Assembly (NCBI RefSeq): GCF_900102675.1
Contig: NZ_FMYX01000008.1
Span: 44,805 to 108,804, forward strand
Reading direction: 5' to 3'
Source of the DNA: Pseudomonas guariconensis
Lineage (GTDB): Bacteria; Pseudomonadota; Gammaproteobacteria; Pseudomonadales; Pseudomonadaceae
DNA length: 64,000 nucleotides
Below the pieces are notes generated by a model. It was not told the origin of the DNA. It ran no database searches and worked only from the letters and a program-made list of their open reading frames with translations. Shown piece by piece: positions 1 to 8,839 of the stretch. Numbering within the stretch: the stretch's first letter is position 1; each line of letters starts with the position of its first letter. Both the position numbers and the translations under genes were made by a program.

Positions 1-1431
1 GTGGCCGTATTCGGTGCCATGCGCGCAGGTTTGATCGTGGTCAATACCAACCCGCTCTACACTGCGCGGGAGATGGAACACCAGTTCAACGACTCCGGCG
101 CCAAGGCCTTGGTGTGCCTGGCCAACATGGCGCATCTGGCCGAGAAGGTGGTGCCGAAGACCCAGGTCAAGCACGTCATCGTCACTGAAGTGGCCGACTT
201 GCTGCCACCGCTCAAGCGCCTGCTGATCAACAGCGTAATCAAGTACGTGAAGAAGATGGTGCCGGCCTACAACCTGCCGGGCGCCGTACGCTTCAACGAT
301 GCCTTGGCGCTGGGCAAGGGCGGCGCGGTGACCGAAGCCAACCCACAGCCGAACGACGTCGCGGTGCTGCAGTATACCGGCGGCACCACCGGGGTTGCCA
401 AGGGGGCCATGCTGACCCACCGCAACCTGGTGGCCAACATGCTGCAATGTCGCGCCCTGATGGGGGCGAACCTGCACGAAGGCTGCGAGATCCTCATCAC
501 CCCGCTGCCGCTGTACCACATCTATGCTTTTACCTTCCATTGCATGGCCATGATGCTGATCGGCAACCACAATGTGCTGATCAGCAACCCCCGTGACCTG
601 TCGGCGATGGTCAAGGAGCTGGGCAAATGGAAGTTCAGCGGCTTCGTCGGCCTCAATACCCTGTTCGTTGCCCTGTGCAATAACGACGCCTTCCGCGCCT
701 TGGACTTCTCGGCGCTGAAGATCACTCTCTCCGGTGGCATGGCCTTGCAACTGAGCGTGGCCGAGCGCTGGAAGACCGTCACTGGCTGCGCAATTTGCGA
801 AGGCTACGGCATGACCGAGACCAGCCCGGTCGCAGCGGTCAACCCGGCCGAGGCCAACCAGGTCGGGACCATCGGCATTCCTGTGCCTTCAACCCTGTGC
901 AAGGTGATCGACGACAGCGGTCGCGAGTTGGGCCTGGGCGAGGTCGGTGAGCTGTGCGTCAAGGGCCCGCAGGTCATGAAGGGCTACTGGCAGCGCGAAG
1001 AGGCCACCGCTGAAATTCTCGACCAGGACGGTTGGCTGAAGACGGGCGATATCGCAGTCATCCAGCCCGATGGCTACATGCGCATCGTCGATCGCAAGAA
1101 GGACATGATCCTGGTCTCCGGTTTCAACGTCTATCCGAACGAGCTCGAAGACGTACTGGCCAGTCTGCCGGGCGTGCTGCAGTGCGCGGCGATCGGTGTG
1201 CCGGACGAAAAGTCGGGCGAAGTGATCAAGATGTTCATCGTGGTCAAGCCGGGCATGACCCTGACCAAGGAGCAGGTGATGGAGCACATGCGCGCCAACG
1301 TCACCGGCTACAAGGTCCCTCGTCACATCGAGTTCCGCGATGCGCTGCCGACCACCAACGTCGGCAAGATCCTGCGCCGTGAGCTGCGTGATGAAGAGCT
1401 CAAGAAGCAGGGCCTGAAGAAGATCGCCTGA
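1..1431 (+). CDS. fadD: Long-chain fatty acid-CoA ligase, 3' part
   Basis: The gene activates fatty acids to acyl-CoA with ATP, at the inner face of the membrane, for entry to beta-oxidation. The window opens inside it: 476 residues are present against about 560-565 for the family, so roughly 90 N-terminal residues lie outside and the GTG at base 1 is not the start. Visible signatures are the AMP-binding P-loop YTGGTTGVAKG (about fragment residue 125), GYGMTETSP (about 268) and the fatty-acyl-CoA synthetase segment DGWLKTGDIAVIQPDGY followed by RKKDMI (about 343-370). The C-terminal lysine region (NVGKILRREL) is intact. Pseudomonads carry tandem fadD paralogues, and I cannot tell from this fragment which one it is. 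Confidence 0.95.
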   Translation: MAVFGAMRAGLIVVNTNPLYTAREMEHQFNDSGAKALVCLANMAHLAEKVVPKTQVKHVIVTEVADLLPPLKRLLINSVIKYVKKMVPAYNLPGAVRFNDALALGKGGAVTEANPQPNDVAVLQYTGGTTGVAKGAMLTHRNLVANMLQCRALMGANLHEGCEILITPLPLYHIYAFTFHCMAMMLIGNHNVLISNPRDLSAMVKELGKWKFSGFVGLNTLFVALCNNDAFRALDFSALKITLSGGMALQLSVAERWKTVTGCAICEGYGMTETSPVAAVNPAEANQVGTIGIPVPSTLCKVIDDSGRELGLGEVGELCVKGPQVMKGYWQREEATAEILDQDGWLKTGDIAVIQPDGYMRIVDRKKDMILVSGFNVYPNELEDVLASLPGVLQCAAIGVPDEKSGEVIKMFIVVKPGMTLTKEQVMEHMRANVTGYKVPRHIEFRDALPTTNVGKILRRELRDEELKKQGLKKIA

Positions 1432-1441
1432 CGTTGCTCAT

Positions 1442-1464
1442 GCAGGGCTGCATTGCAGCCCTGC
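1442..1464. terminator. Strong hairpin after fadD
   Basis: A 10-bp perfect stem (GCAGGGCTGC / GCAGCCCTGC, loop ATT) sits 10 bases after the fadD stop codon, between two convergent genes. There is no long T tract on either side, so it may act as a weak bidirectional terminator or a transcript-end stabiliser. Confidence 0.5.
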
Positions 1465-1509
1465 GCAACCAAGGTTCGGATCCTGGGGCTGTCACGCAGC
1501 CCTCAGTGA

Positions 1510-2817
1510 TCAGCGCAGTTTCTCGAGCATCTGGTAGTACCACATACCTGCCGCCAACAGCGGATTGCCCAGCAAGTCCCCCATCGGCACCTTGATGTGC
1601 TTGCACGCCGCGAAGGTGTCGAACTTCTCCAACGTCCCGGTCAGCGCCTCGGCCATGATCTCGCCCATGATGTGGCTGGTGGCGATACCGTGCCCGGAGT
1701 AACCCTGGCAGTACCAGACGTTGTCCGACAGCTTGCCCAATTGCGGAATGCGGTTGACCACGATACCCATCGCACAACTCCACTTGAACTCGATCGGCAC
1801 ACCCTTGAGCGCTGGGAAGGTGCGCTCGATGCACGGGCGCAGCTCGGCTTCGATGTCCCGCGAATCCTTGCCCGAATAGTTGGCGCCACCGCCGAACAGC
1901 AGGCGCTTGTCGGCCGTGAGACGGTAGTAGTCGAGAACGAAGCGGCAGTCGTATACCGCCAGATCCTGGGGGTTGATCTGGTCGGCCAGCTCACCGAGCG
2001 GCGCAGTGGTGACGATGCCGCCCATGGCCGGGAAGATCTTGCCCTTGAGCTGGCGCTTTTCCAGCTTGTGATAGACATCGCCGGCCAGCAGCACCTGGCG
2101 CGCCTCGATCCGGCCTCGGGCGGTGACCACCGCCGGGCGTGGCCCATGGACGATCTCCAGCACCTCGGAGTTCTCGAAAACCAGTGCGCCCAGGCCATGG
2201 GCTGCGCGCGCTTCGCCCAAGCATAGGTTGAGCGGGTGCAGGTGCAGGTTGCGACGGTTCTTGAGGGCGCCCAGGTACAGCGGGCTTTGCAGATGTTCGC
2301 TGACGGCATTGCGATCGAGCAGGTGCACCAGGTCGCCCATGCCACGGCGCTGGGCTTCGTCGTAGCTCGCTTGCAGTTCATCCATGTGCGAAGGCTTCAT
2401 CGCTGCGTGCAGGTGTCCGCGCTTGAGATCGCAGTCGATGCCGTAGCGCTCCACGCGCCGCTCGATGATCTCGTGGCCCCGCCAGCGCAGGTGCCAGATG
2501 AAATCGTCCACGTCTTCACCCAGGCGCTTGCGCATCTGCGTGCGCATGGCCTCGTCACCCGACAGGCTGCCGGTGACCTGACCGCCGTTGCGTCCGCTAG
2601 CGCCCCAGCCGATGCGGTTGGTTTCGACAATGGCCACCTTCAGGCCGCGTTCGGCCAGTTCCACGGCGGTGGCGACGCCCGTGAAACCGCCGCCGATGAT
2701 GGCCACGTCGACCTGCTCGGTGCCCGTCAGGGTGGGGTATTGGGTCGGGTCGTTGAGCGTGGCGGTGTAGTAGGACGGCGCCCGTTGGGCCGGCCCGTTG
2801 TTCACTGCTGAGTTCAT
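1510..2817 (-). CDS. Gamma-glutamylpolyamine (putrescine) oxidoreductase, FAD-dependent
   Basis: A DAO-family flavoenzyme of 435 residues, of the PuuB/PauB type, which oxidises gamma-glutamyl-putrescine (or a related glutamylated polyamine) to the aldehyde. The N-terminal Rossmann dinucleotide motif is VAIIGGGFTGVATAVELAE (about residues 38-56), followed by an acidic residue ending the second strand (VAIVETN), and then a DAO fold with the conserved GWGASGRNGGQ block. It lies 25 bases downstream of a PuuA-like glutamine-synthetase homologue on the same strand, and this pairing is what points to polyamine degradation. Substrate preference among putrescine, cadaverine and spermidine cannot be read from the sequence. 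Pseudomonads have several paralogous pauA/pauB pairs, so I give no symbol. Confidence 0.85.
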   Translation of the reverse strand: MNSAVNNGPAQRAPSYYTATLNDPTQYPTLTGTEQVDVAIIGGGFTGVATAVELAERGLKVAIVETNRIGWGASGRNGGQVTGSLSGDEAMRTQMRKRLGEDVDDFIWHLRWRGHEIIERRVERYGIDCDLKRGHLHAAMKPSHMDELQASYDEAQRRGMGDLVHLLDRNAVSEHLQSPLYLGALKNRRNLHLHPLNLCLGEARAAHGLGALVFENSEVLEIVHGPRPAVVTARGRIEARQVLLAGDVYHKLEKRQLKGKIFPAMGGIVTTAPLGELADQINPQDLAVYDCRFVLDYYRLTADKRLLFGGGANYSGKDSRDIEAELRPCIERTFPALKGVPIEFKWSCAMGIVVNRIPQLGKLSDNVWYCQGYSGHGIATSHIMGEIMAEALTGTLEKFDTFAACKHIKVPMGDLLGNPLLAAGMWYYQMLEKLR

Positions 2818-2842
2818 GTTCGTTCCTTACTGTGAATGGGGC

Positions 2843-4207
2843 TCAGGCCTGGTGCAGGTACCAGCGCCAGTCCTGTTCGCCGACTTCGGCCATGAACTGG
2901 CGATACTCGGCGCGCTTGACCTTCAGATAGACGCCGAGGAAGGCTTCGCCGAGTGCTTCCCGGGCCCAGCTCGAATGCTCCAGCGCCTCGAGGGCGGTCA
3001 GCCATTCGGTGGGCAGGTGTTCGGTGGCCTGGGCGTAACCGTTGCCCTCGATCGGGGCACCCGGGTCGAGTTGTTCGCGTACGCCTTGATGAGTCGCGGC
3101 GAGGATCGCGGCGGCAGCCAGGTAAGGGTTGGCGTCGGCGCCGCAGATGCGGTGCTCTACATGCCGGCTGTTGGCAGGCCCGCCCGGCACGCGCAGGCTC
3201 ACGGTGCGGTTGTCCACCCCCCAGGTGGGCGCCAGCGGCGCATAGCTGTTGGCCTGGAAGCGCCGGTAGGAGTTGGCGTTGGGGCAGAACAGCAACAGCG
3301 ACTCGCGCAGGTGGCGCAACATCCCGCCCACGGCCTGACGCAGCAGCGGGGTGCCGGCGGGATCATCGCTGGCGAACAGGTTGCGGCCCTCGGCGTCGGC
3401 CAGGCTCAGGTGCATGTGCATGCCGGTGCCGGCCAGGTGGGCGAAAGGTTTGGCCATGAAGCAGGCCTGCATGCCGTGGGCATGGGCGATGCCCTTGACC
3501 AGGCGTTTGTAACGCACGGCCTGGTCCATGGCCTGCAGTGCATCGCCGTGTTCCAGGGTGATTTCCACCTGGCCGGGCGCATATTCGGAGATGGCGGTGC
3601 GCGCCGGGATGCCCTGGGCTTTGCAGGCGGCGTACAGGTCGGCGAGAAACGGCTCGATCTGCTCCAGCTCGCGCAGGCCATAGACCTGGGTGGTGCGGGG
3701 GCGACCACCGTCATTGTCCAGCGCCGGTTGCGGACGCCCCTGGGCGTCGCGCTGCTGGTCGAGCAGGTAGAACTCCAGTTCGCAGGCCATCACCGGGTAA
3801 TAGCCGTCGGCCTTGAGCGCATCGAGCGTGCGAATCAGCACGTGGCGCGGGTCGGCGACGCTGGCGGGCAGCCCTTGGCTGGGGTGCATGCTGACCTGCA
3901 CGGCAGCCGTCGGCACGCGCCGCCAGGGCAGGCGCACCAGGCTGCCTTCCAGAGGGTAGGCGCGGCAGTCGATGTCGCCGACATCCCAGACCAGGCCGGA
4001 GTTTTCCACATCGTCGCCATTCAAGGTCAGGCCCAGAATGGTGCTGGGCAGCGGGCGGCCGCTTTCATAGACGGCCAGCAGTTCGTCCCGGTGCAGCAGC
4101 TTGCCGCGGGGCACGCCGTTGGCATCGAGGATGAACAGCTCGAACAGTTCGATATCGGGGTTGTCGGCCAGAAAGCGACGGGCTTGCTCGGGGTTGGCAA
4201 AATGCAT
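2843..4207 (-). CDS. Gamma-glutamylpolyamine synthetase (glutamine synthetase family)
   Basis: A 454-residue glutamine-synthetase fold of the PuuA/PauA type, which ligates glutamate to an amine with ATP in the first step of the gamma-glutamyl polyamine route. The ATG at 4207 (MHFANPEQ) gives the usual family length. Nine extra in-frame residues upstream look unlike the family. Recognisable are the ACELEFYLLD segment carrying the metal-binding glutamate, the GTGMHMHLSL block with the active-site histidine, and the NRTVSLRVPGG and HRICGADANPYLA segments near the substrate sites. It probably forms an operon with the FAD oxidoreductase 25 bases downstream. True glutamine synthetase GlnA is longer and carries an adenylylation-loop tyrosine, so that role is unlikely. 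Confidence 0.87.
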   Translation of the reverse strand: MHFANPEQARRFLADNPDIELFELFILDANGVPRGKLLHRDELLAVYESGRPLPSTILGLTLNGDDVENSGLVWDVGDIDCRAYPLEGSLVRLPWRRVPTAAVQVSMHPSQGLPASVADPRHVLIRTLDALKADGYYPVMACELEFYLLDQQRDAQGRPQPALDNDGGRPRTTQVYGLRELEQIEPFLADLYAACKAQGIPARTAISEYAPGQVEITLEHGDALQAMDQAVRYKRLVKGIAHAHGMQACFMAKPFAHLAGTGMHMHLSLADAEGRNLFASDDPAGTPLLRQAVGGMLRHLRESLLLFCPNANSYRRFQANSYAPLAPTWGVDNRTVSLRVPGGPANSRHVEHRICGADANPYLAAAAILAATHQGVREQLDPGAPIEGNGYAQATEHLPTEWLTALEALEHSSWAREALGEAFLGVYLKVKRAEYRQFMAEVGEQDWRWYLHQA

Positions 4208-4300
4208 GATGTTCGCTCGCGCCCGCAGGCGCACAGGACCGGCCGCAGGTGGGCGGCGAGTCGGGCTGATTGATGTCGGCCAGGGATGGCCGAGGCTGGA

Positions 4301-4453
4301 TCAGTGAGACGCGAACGAAGTATCCGGTGGGCGAGCGTGGCGGCAGTGCCACAGGGCCCAGAAGGCGAGGATGACATGTACCAGCGGGTTTTCGCCGGCG
4401 CGGGCCCGGGCCTTGGGAAGGGTGGGGCGCGCATTGCTCGGTCGGCAGGTCAT
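4301..4453 (-). CDS. Possible 50-residue membrane micro-protein
   Basis: A short frame starting at the ATG at 4453 would encode a basic N-terminus (TCRPSNARPTLPKARARAG) followed by a hydrophobic, aromatic helix (PLVHVILAFWALWHCRHARP) and a short tail. The hydrophobic segment with tryptophans followed by HCRHAR looks more like a protein than a shadow frame, but the Shine-Dalgarno is poor (only GAG upstream) and I cannot show conservation. It lies about 95 bases upstream of, and is co-oriented with, the glutamylpolyamine synthetase. A chance ORF is quite possible. Confidence 0.3.
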   Translation of the reverse strand: MTCRPSNARPTLPKARARAGENPLVHVILAFWALWHCRHARPPDTSFASH

Positions 4454-4540
4454 CGGTGGATACTCACACGGGGCATAAGGTTGATTAAAGCAGTGAATGG
4501 CAACCTTCATTCCGTGATTGGCTAAACATTCGTGCTGGCG

Positions 4541-4625
4541 TCTTCGCGGGTAAGCCCGCTCCTACAGGACCGGGCAGCCTCCAAGTTCTGTGCAATTGCT
4601 GGGAGCGGCTTTACCCGCGAAGAGT
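4541..4625. repeat. REP pair (inverted)
   Basis: Two copies of the P. putida-type REP face each other: TCTTCGCGGGTAAGCCCGCT on the left and AGCGGCTTTACCCGCGAAGA on the right, separated by about 45 bases of unrelated sequence. Each half also forms its own small hairpin (GCGGGTAAGCCCGC). The pair lies upstream of hrpA. Confidence 0.9.
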
Positions 4626-4726
4626 CCCACATAGGCAGCAGAGAACCGGCAAATCTGCGACAATCGCCCGACTTTCCGAATGACGATCATGAAAAAGCAG
4701 GCTCACCTGCATCATCAAAAAGCCCC

Positions 4727-7700
4727 ATGACAGACCACGCCATCGATCAACTGCTGAAGAACCTCGACCACGCCATGATCGCCGACCGCCATCGGCTACG
4801 GCGGCAACTGCACGAGCTGCGCAAGCGCCCCGACGAGGCCAAGCTTGCCCAATGGGTGGAGCGGGTCCAGGCGTCCTGTGCCCAGGTTGTCGCGCGCCAG
4901 AACAGCGTGCCGAGCATCCGCTACGACGACAGCTTGCCGATCGCCGCCAAGCGCGACGAGATCAAGAAGGCCCTGGCCGAGCATCAGGTTCTGGTGATTG
5001 CCGGCGAGACCGGTTCGGGCAAGACCACCCAGTTGCCGAAGATCTGCCTGGAAATGGGCCGCGGTCAGCATGGCCTGATCGCTCATACCCAGCCCCGCCG
5101 GATCGCCGCGCGCAGCGTCGCGGCACGGGTGGCCGAGGAGATCGGCACACCGCTGGGCGCTCTGGTGGGCTATCAGGTGCGTTTCGAGGACCAGAGCGAT
5201 GCGGGCACCCTGGTCAAGCTGATGACCGACGGTATCCTGCTGGCCGAAACCCAGCATGACCGCTTCCTCGAGCGCTACGACACGATCATCGTCGACGAAG
5301 CCCACGAGCGCAGCCTGAACATCGACTTCCTGCTCGGCTACCTCAAGACGCTCCTGCACCGTCGCCCGGACCTGAAACTGATCATCACCTCGGCAACCAT
5401 CGACCTGGAGCGGTTCTCCAAGCATTTCGACGGGGCGCCGATCATCGAGGTGTCCGGCCGTACCTTCCCGGTGGAAACCTGGTACCGCCCGCTGACCAGC
5501 GAACAGGACGAAGAGGGCAACCGGGTCGAGGACGACCTGACCGTCGACCAGGCGATCCTCGCTACCCTCGATGAGCTGGCCCATCACGAACGCAGCGAGG
5601 GCAAGGGCCCCGGCGATGTGCTGGTGTTCCTGCCGGGCGAGCGTGAGATCCGCGATGCCGCCGAGATCCTGCGCAAGGCCCAATTGCGCCATACCGAGAT
5701 CCTGCCGTTGTACGCGCGCCTGACGCCGGCCGAGCAGCAGAAGATCTTCCAACCCCATACCGGGCGCCGGGTGGTGCTGGCCACCAACGTTGCCGAAACC
5801 TCGCTGACCGTGCCGGGCATCCGCTATGTGATCGACAGCGGCACCGCGCGCATCAGCCGCTACAGCTACCGCGCCAAGGTCCAGCGTTTGCCGATCGAGG
5901 CGGTATCCCAGGCCAGCGCCAACCAGCGCAAGGGCCGTTGCGGTCGGGTCGAACCGGGCATCTGCGTACGTCTTTACAGCGAAGAGGACTTCAACGCACG
6001 GCCCGCGTTCACTGACCCAGAGATCCTGCGGACCAACCTGGCCGCGGTGATCCTGCAGATGCTGCACCTGCGCCTGGGCGCCATCGATGCGTTTCCGTTC
6101 ATCGAGCCGCCGGATGGCAAAGCCATCAGCGACGGTTTCAACCTGTTGCAGGAGCTCTCGGCGGTCAACCGCGAGAACCAGCTGACACCCTTGGGCCGCC
6201 AACTGGCGCGTCTGCCGATCGACCCCCGATTGGGGCGCATGCTGCTCGAAGGCGCTCGCCAGGGCAGCCTGCAGGAGGTGCTCATCGTCGCCAGCGCCCT
6301 GTCGGTGCAGGACCCGCGCGAGCGTCCTCCGGAACGCCAGCAGGCCGCCGACCAGGCCCATGCCCTGTGGAAAGATCCTGACTCCGACTTCGCGGCTTTG
6401 GTCAACCTGTGGCGCGGGTTCGAGGAACAGCGCCAGGCGCTGACCGCCAACCCGCTGCGCAACTGGTGCCGCAAGCATTTTCTCAATTACCTGCGCCTGC
6501 GTGAGTGGCGCGACGCCCATCGCCAATTAGCGCTGATCTGCCGCGACCTGCAATTGTCGGTCAACAAAGAGCCTGCGGATTTCCCGCGTATGCACAAGGC
6601 CATTCTCAGTGGCCTGCTCAGCCAGATCGGCCACAAGACTGAAGAGGGCGACTATCAAGGCGCACGCCAGCGGCGCTTCTGGATCCACCCGTCCTCGGGC
6701 ATCGGCCGCAAGCGTCCGCAATGGGTGATGGCTGCCGAGCTTGTGGAAACCACCAAGCTCTATGCGCGCATGGTGGCCAAGATCGAACCGGACTGGATCG
6801 AGCCGCTGGCCACGCATCTGGTCAAGAAGAACCATTTCGAGCCGCACTGGGAGAAAAAGCGCGGCCAGGTGGTGGCCTACGAACAGATCACCCTGTACGG
6901 GCTGATCCTGGTCGGCCGCCGGCCTGTGCATTTCGGGCCTATCGATCCGGTGGCCTCGCGCGAGCTGTTCATCCGCGAAGGCCTGGTCGGCGGCGAGATC
7001 CAGTCGCGGGCCAAGTGCCTGACCGCCAACAAGCGCCTGCTCGAGCAGCTTGACGAGTTGGAAGCCAAGGCTCGTCGGCGCGACATCCTGGCCGACGAAG
7101 AAACGCTCTATGCCTTCTATGAGGCGCGTTTGCCTGCAGAAATCCACCAGACTGCGACCTTCGACAGCTGGTACCGGATGAACAGCCAGAAGGATCCGAA
7201 CCTGCTGATCATGCGCGAAGAGGACGTGCTGGCCCGTGAGGCCAGCGAGGTTACGGCCGCGCAGTATCCCGACAGCCTTCAGGTCGGCGACCTGCGCCTG
7301 CCGCTGACTTACCACTTCGAGCCGGGTCATCCGCGAGACGGCGTCACCATACGGGTGCCGGCACCGCTGCTGCCGAACCTGCCGGGCGAGCGCTTGGAGT
7401 GGCTGGTGCCAGGCCTGCTGGAGGCCAAATGCGTGGCCTTGGTGCGCAACTTGCCCAAGGCCCTGCGCAAGAACTTCGTGCCGGTGCCGGACTTCGTCAA
7501 GGCCGCCCTGGCGCGCATGACATTTGGCCAGGGGGCCTTGCCTCAGTCGTTGGGTCAGGAGCTGTTGCGCATGACGGGCGCTCGGGTGTCCGACGAGGCC
7601 TGGACGGAAGCTGCCGGGCTGGTCGAAAGCCACCTGCGCATGAACATCGAAGTGGTCGATGGCCAAGGCAAGTTCCTTGGCGAAGGTCGTGACTTGGCCG

Positions 7701-8632
7701 AGCTGACAGCACGATTTGCCGCCGCGAGCCAGGCGGCATTGGCCATGCCGCGCAACGACAAGGCCGAGCAACCGGTGCAGGCCAAGGCGTTCTCTGAAGT
7801 GGCGCAGACGGCGCAGCAGAAGATCGCTGGCCTGTCGTTGACGGTCTACCCGGCCTTGGTGGAAGAGGCCGGCACCGTGCGTGAAGGGCGATTCTCGACC
7901 CAGGCCGAAGCCGAGTTCCAGCATCGCCGAGCCTTGCAACGGCTGTTGCTGCAACAGTTGGCCGAGCCTGCCAAGTTCCTGCGGGGCAAGCTTCCGGGGC
8001 TGACCGAACTGGGTTTGCTGTATCGCGAGTTGGGGCGTGTCGAGGCGTTGGTGGAGGACATTCTGCTGGCCAGCCTGGACAGCTGCATCCTTGAAGGCGA
8101 GGCGCCGCTGCCCCGAGATGGCGCTGCCCTGGCCGGCCTTGCCGAGCGTAAGCGTGGCAACTGGGCCGAGCACGCCGAACGCTTGGCCCGCCAGACCCTG
8201 GAGGTGCTCAAGCTGTGGCACGGTTTGCAGAAGCGCTTCAAGGGCAAGATCGACCTGAGCCAGGCAGTGGCCTTGAACGACATCAAGCAGCAGCTGGCCA
8301 ACCTGGTCTATCCGGGCTTTGTCCGCGAGACACCGGCTGCGTGGTTCAAGGAGTTGCCGCGTTACCTCAAGGCGGTGGAACTTCGTCTGGAGAAGCTTGG
8401 CGCCCAGGTGCAGAAGGACCGTGTCTGGAGTGGCGAGCTGGCCAATCTGTGGGCGCAGTACAAGGCCCGGGCCGACAAGCATGCCCAGGAGGGCAAGCGT
8501 GACGAACAACTGACGGTCTACCGCTGGTGGCTGGAGGAATACCGGGTGTCGTTGTTTGCCCAGCAGTTGGGGACCAAGGTACCGGTTTCCGACAAGCGTT
8601 TGAGCAAACAGTGGGGGCAGGTGGAAGCCTAA
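4727..8632 (+). CDS. hrpA: ATP-dependent RNA helicase HrpA
   Basis: A DEAH-box RNA helicase of 1301 residues, as expected for the family. HrpA acts on RNA and translating ribosomes; in E. coli it rescues stalled or collided ribosomes. Walker A GETGSGKT is at about residues 93-100, the DEAH box at about 189-192 (VDEAHERS), the SAT motif near 221, and motif VI is RKGRCGR. After the helicase core come the HA2/OB-type region and a long C-terminal DUF3418 region, typical of HrpA rather than HrpB. I chose the ATG at 4727 (MTDHAIDQLL): frame remains open upstream to 4532, but that extension runs through the REP pair and is not protein-like. Transcribed alone; the next gene starts about 200 bases later. 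Confidence 0.96.
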   Translation: MTDHAIDQLLKNLDHAMIADRHRLRRQLHELRKRPDEAKLAQWVERVQASCAQVVARQNSVPSIRYDDSLPIAAKRDEIKKALAEHQVLVIAGETGSGKTTQLPKICLEMGRGQHGLIAHTQPRRIAARSVAARVAEEIGTPLGALVGYQVRFEDQSDAGTLVKLMTDGILLAETQHDRFLERYDTIIVDEAHERSLNIDFLLGYLKTLLHRRPDLKLIITSATIDLERFSKHFDGAPIIEVSGRTFPVETWYRPLTSEQDEEGNRVEDDLTVDQAILATLDELAHHERSEGKGPGDVLVFLPGEREIRDAAEILRKAQLRHTEILPLYARLTPAEQQKIFQPHTGRRVVLATNVAETSLTVPGIRYVIDSGTARISRYSYRAKVQRLPIEAVSQASANQRKGRCGRVEPGICVRLYSEEDFNARPAFTDPEILRTNLAAVILQMLHLRLGAIDAFPFIEPPDGKAISDGFNLLQELSAVNRENQLTPLGRQLARLPIDPRLGRMLLEGARQGSLQEVLIVASALSVQDPRERPPERQQAADQAHALWKDPDSDFAALVNLWRGFEEQRQALTANPLRNWCRKHFLNYLRLREWRDAHRQLALICRDLQLSVNKEPADFPRMHKAILSGLLSQIGHKTEEGDYQGARQRRFWIHPSSGIGRKRPQWVMAAELVETTKLYARMVAKIEPDWIEPLATHLVKKNHFEPHWEKKRGQVVAYEQITLYGLILVGRRPVHFGPIDPVASRELFIREGLVGGEIQSRAKCLTANKRLLEQLDELEAKARRRDILADEETLYAFYEARLPAEIHQTATFDSWYRMNSQKDPNLLIMREEDVLAREASEVTAAQYPDSLQVGDLRLPLTYHFEPGHPRDGVTIRVPAPLLPNLPGERLEWLVPGLLEAKCVALVRNLPKALRKNFVPVPDFVKAALARMTFGQGALPQSLGQELLRMTGARVSDEAWTEAAGLVESHLRMNIEVVDGQGKFLGEGRDLAELTARFAAASQAALAMPRNDKAEQPVQAKAFSEVAQTAQQKIAGLSLTVYPALVEEAGTVREGRFSTQAEAEFQHRRALQRLLLQQLAEPAKFLRGKLPGLTELGLLYRELGRVEALVEDILLASLDSCILEGEAPLPRDGAALAGLAERKRGNWAEHAERLARQTLEVLKLWHGLQKRFKGKIDLSQAVALNDIKQQLANLVYPGFVRETPAAWFKELPRYLKAVELRLEKLGAQVQKDRVWSGELANLWAQYKARADKHAQEGKRDEQLTVYRWWLEEYRVSLFAQQLGTKVPVSDKRLSKQWGQVEA

Positions 8633-8680
8633 AGCCCGGGAAATGTGGCAAACTTGTGGGAATTTGGGCCGCTGTGCGAC

Positions 8681-8712
8681 CCATCGCGGGACACGCCCGC
8701 CCCCGCAGGTTC
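8681..8712. repeat. Degenerate REP-like half
   Basis: The sequence ATCGCGGGACACGCCCGC with a following CCCCGCAGG resembles one half of the REP palindrome found elsewhere in the window, with substitutions in the loop. It lies in the gap between hrpA and the ketoacyl synthase and could be an eroded REP. Confidence 0.45.
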
Positions 8713-8839
8713 TGTGGGTGCAGGTTTGCTCCGTGACCGAGGGGCAAACCCTTGCCTACAAATTGGCACTGAAGTGCCATTATGTTGCCCTTTTCCGGCC
8801 AGCGCCGTGTGGTGGTGGCCTTTGACCAGAGGAACGACC

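Larger units (their letters stand above)
4208..4726. other. Intergenic region with REP pair and a possible micro-ORF
   Basis: This 519-base divergent region between the glutamylpolyamine synthetase and hrpA holds a possible 50-codon reading frame on the minus strand (4301-4453), an inverted REP pair (4541-4625) and short AT-rich stretches around 4480-4530 that could hold promoters. I recognise no RNA gene here. Confidence 0.5.

Noticed and set aside
4532..4726. An upstream extension of hrpA (65 codons)
   Set aside because: It runs through the REP pair and contains no conserved helicase sequence; the ATG at 4727 gives the family length.
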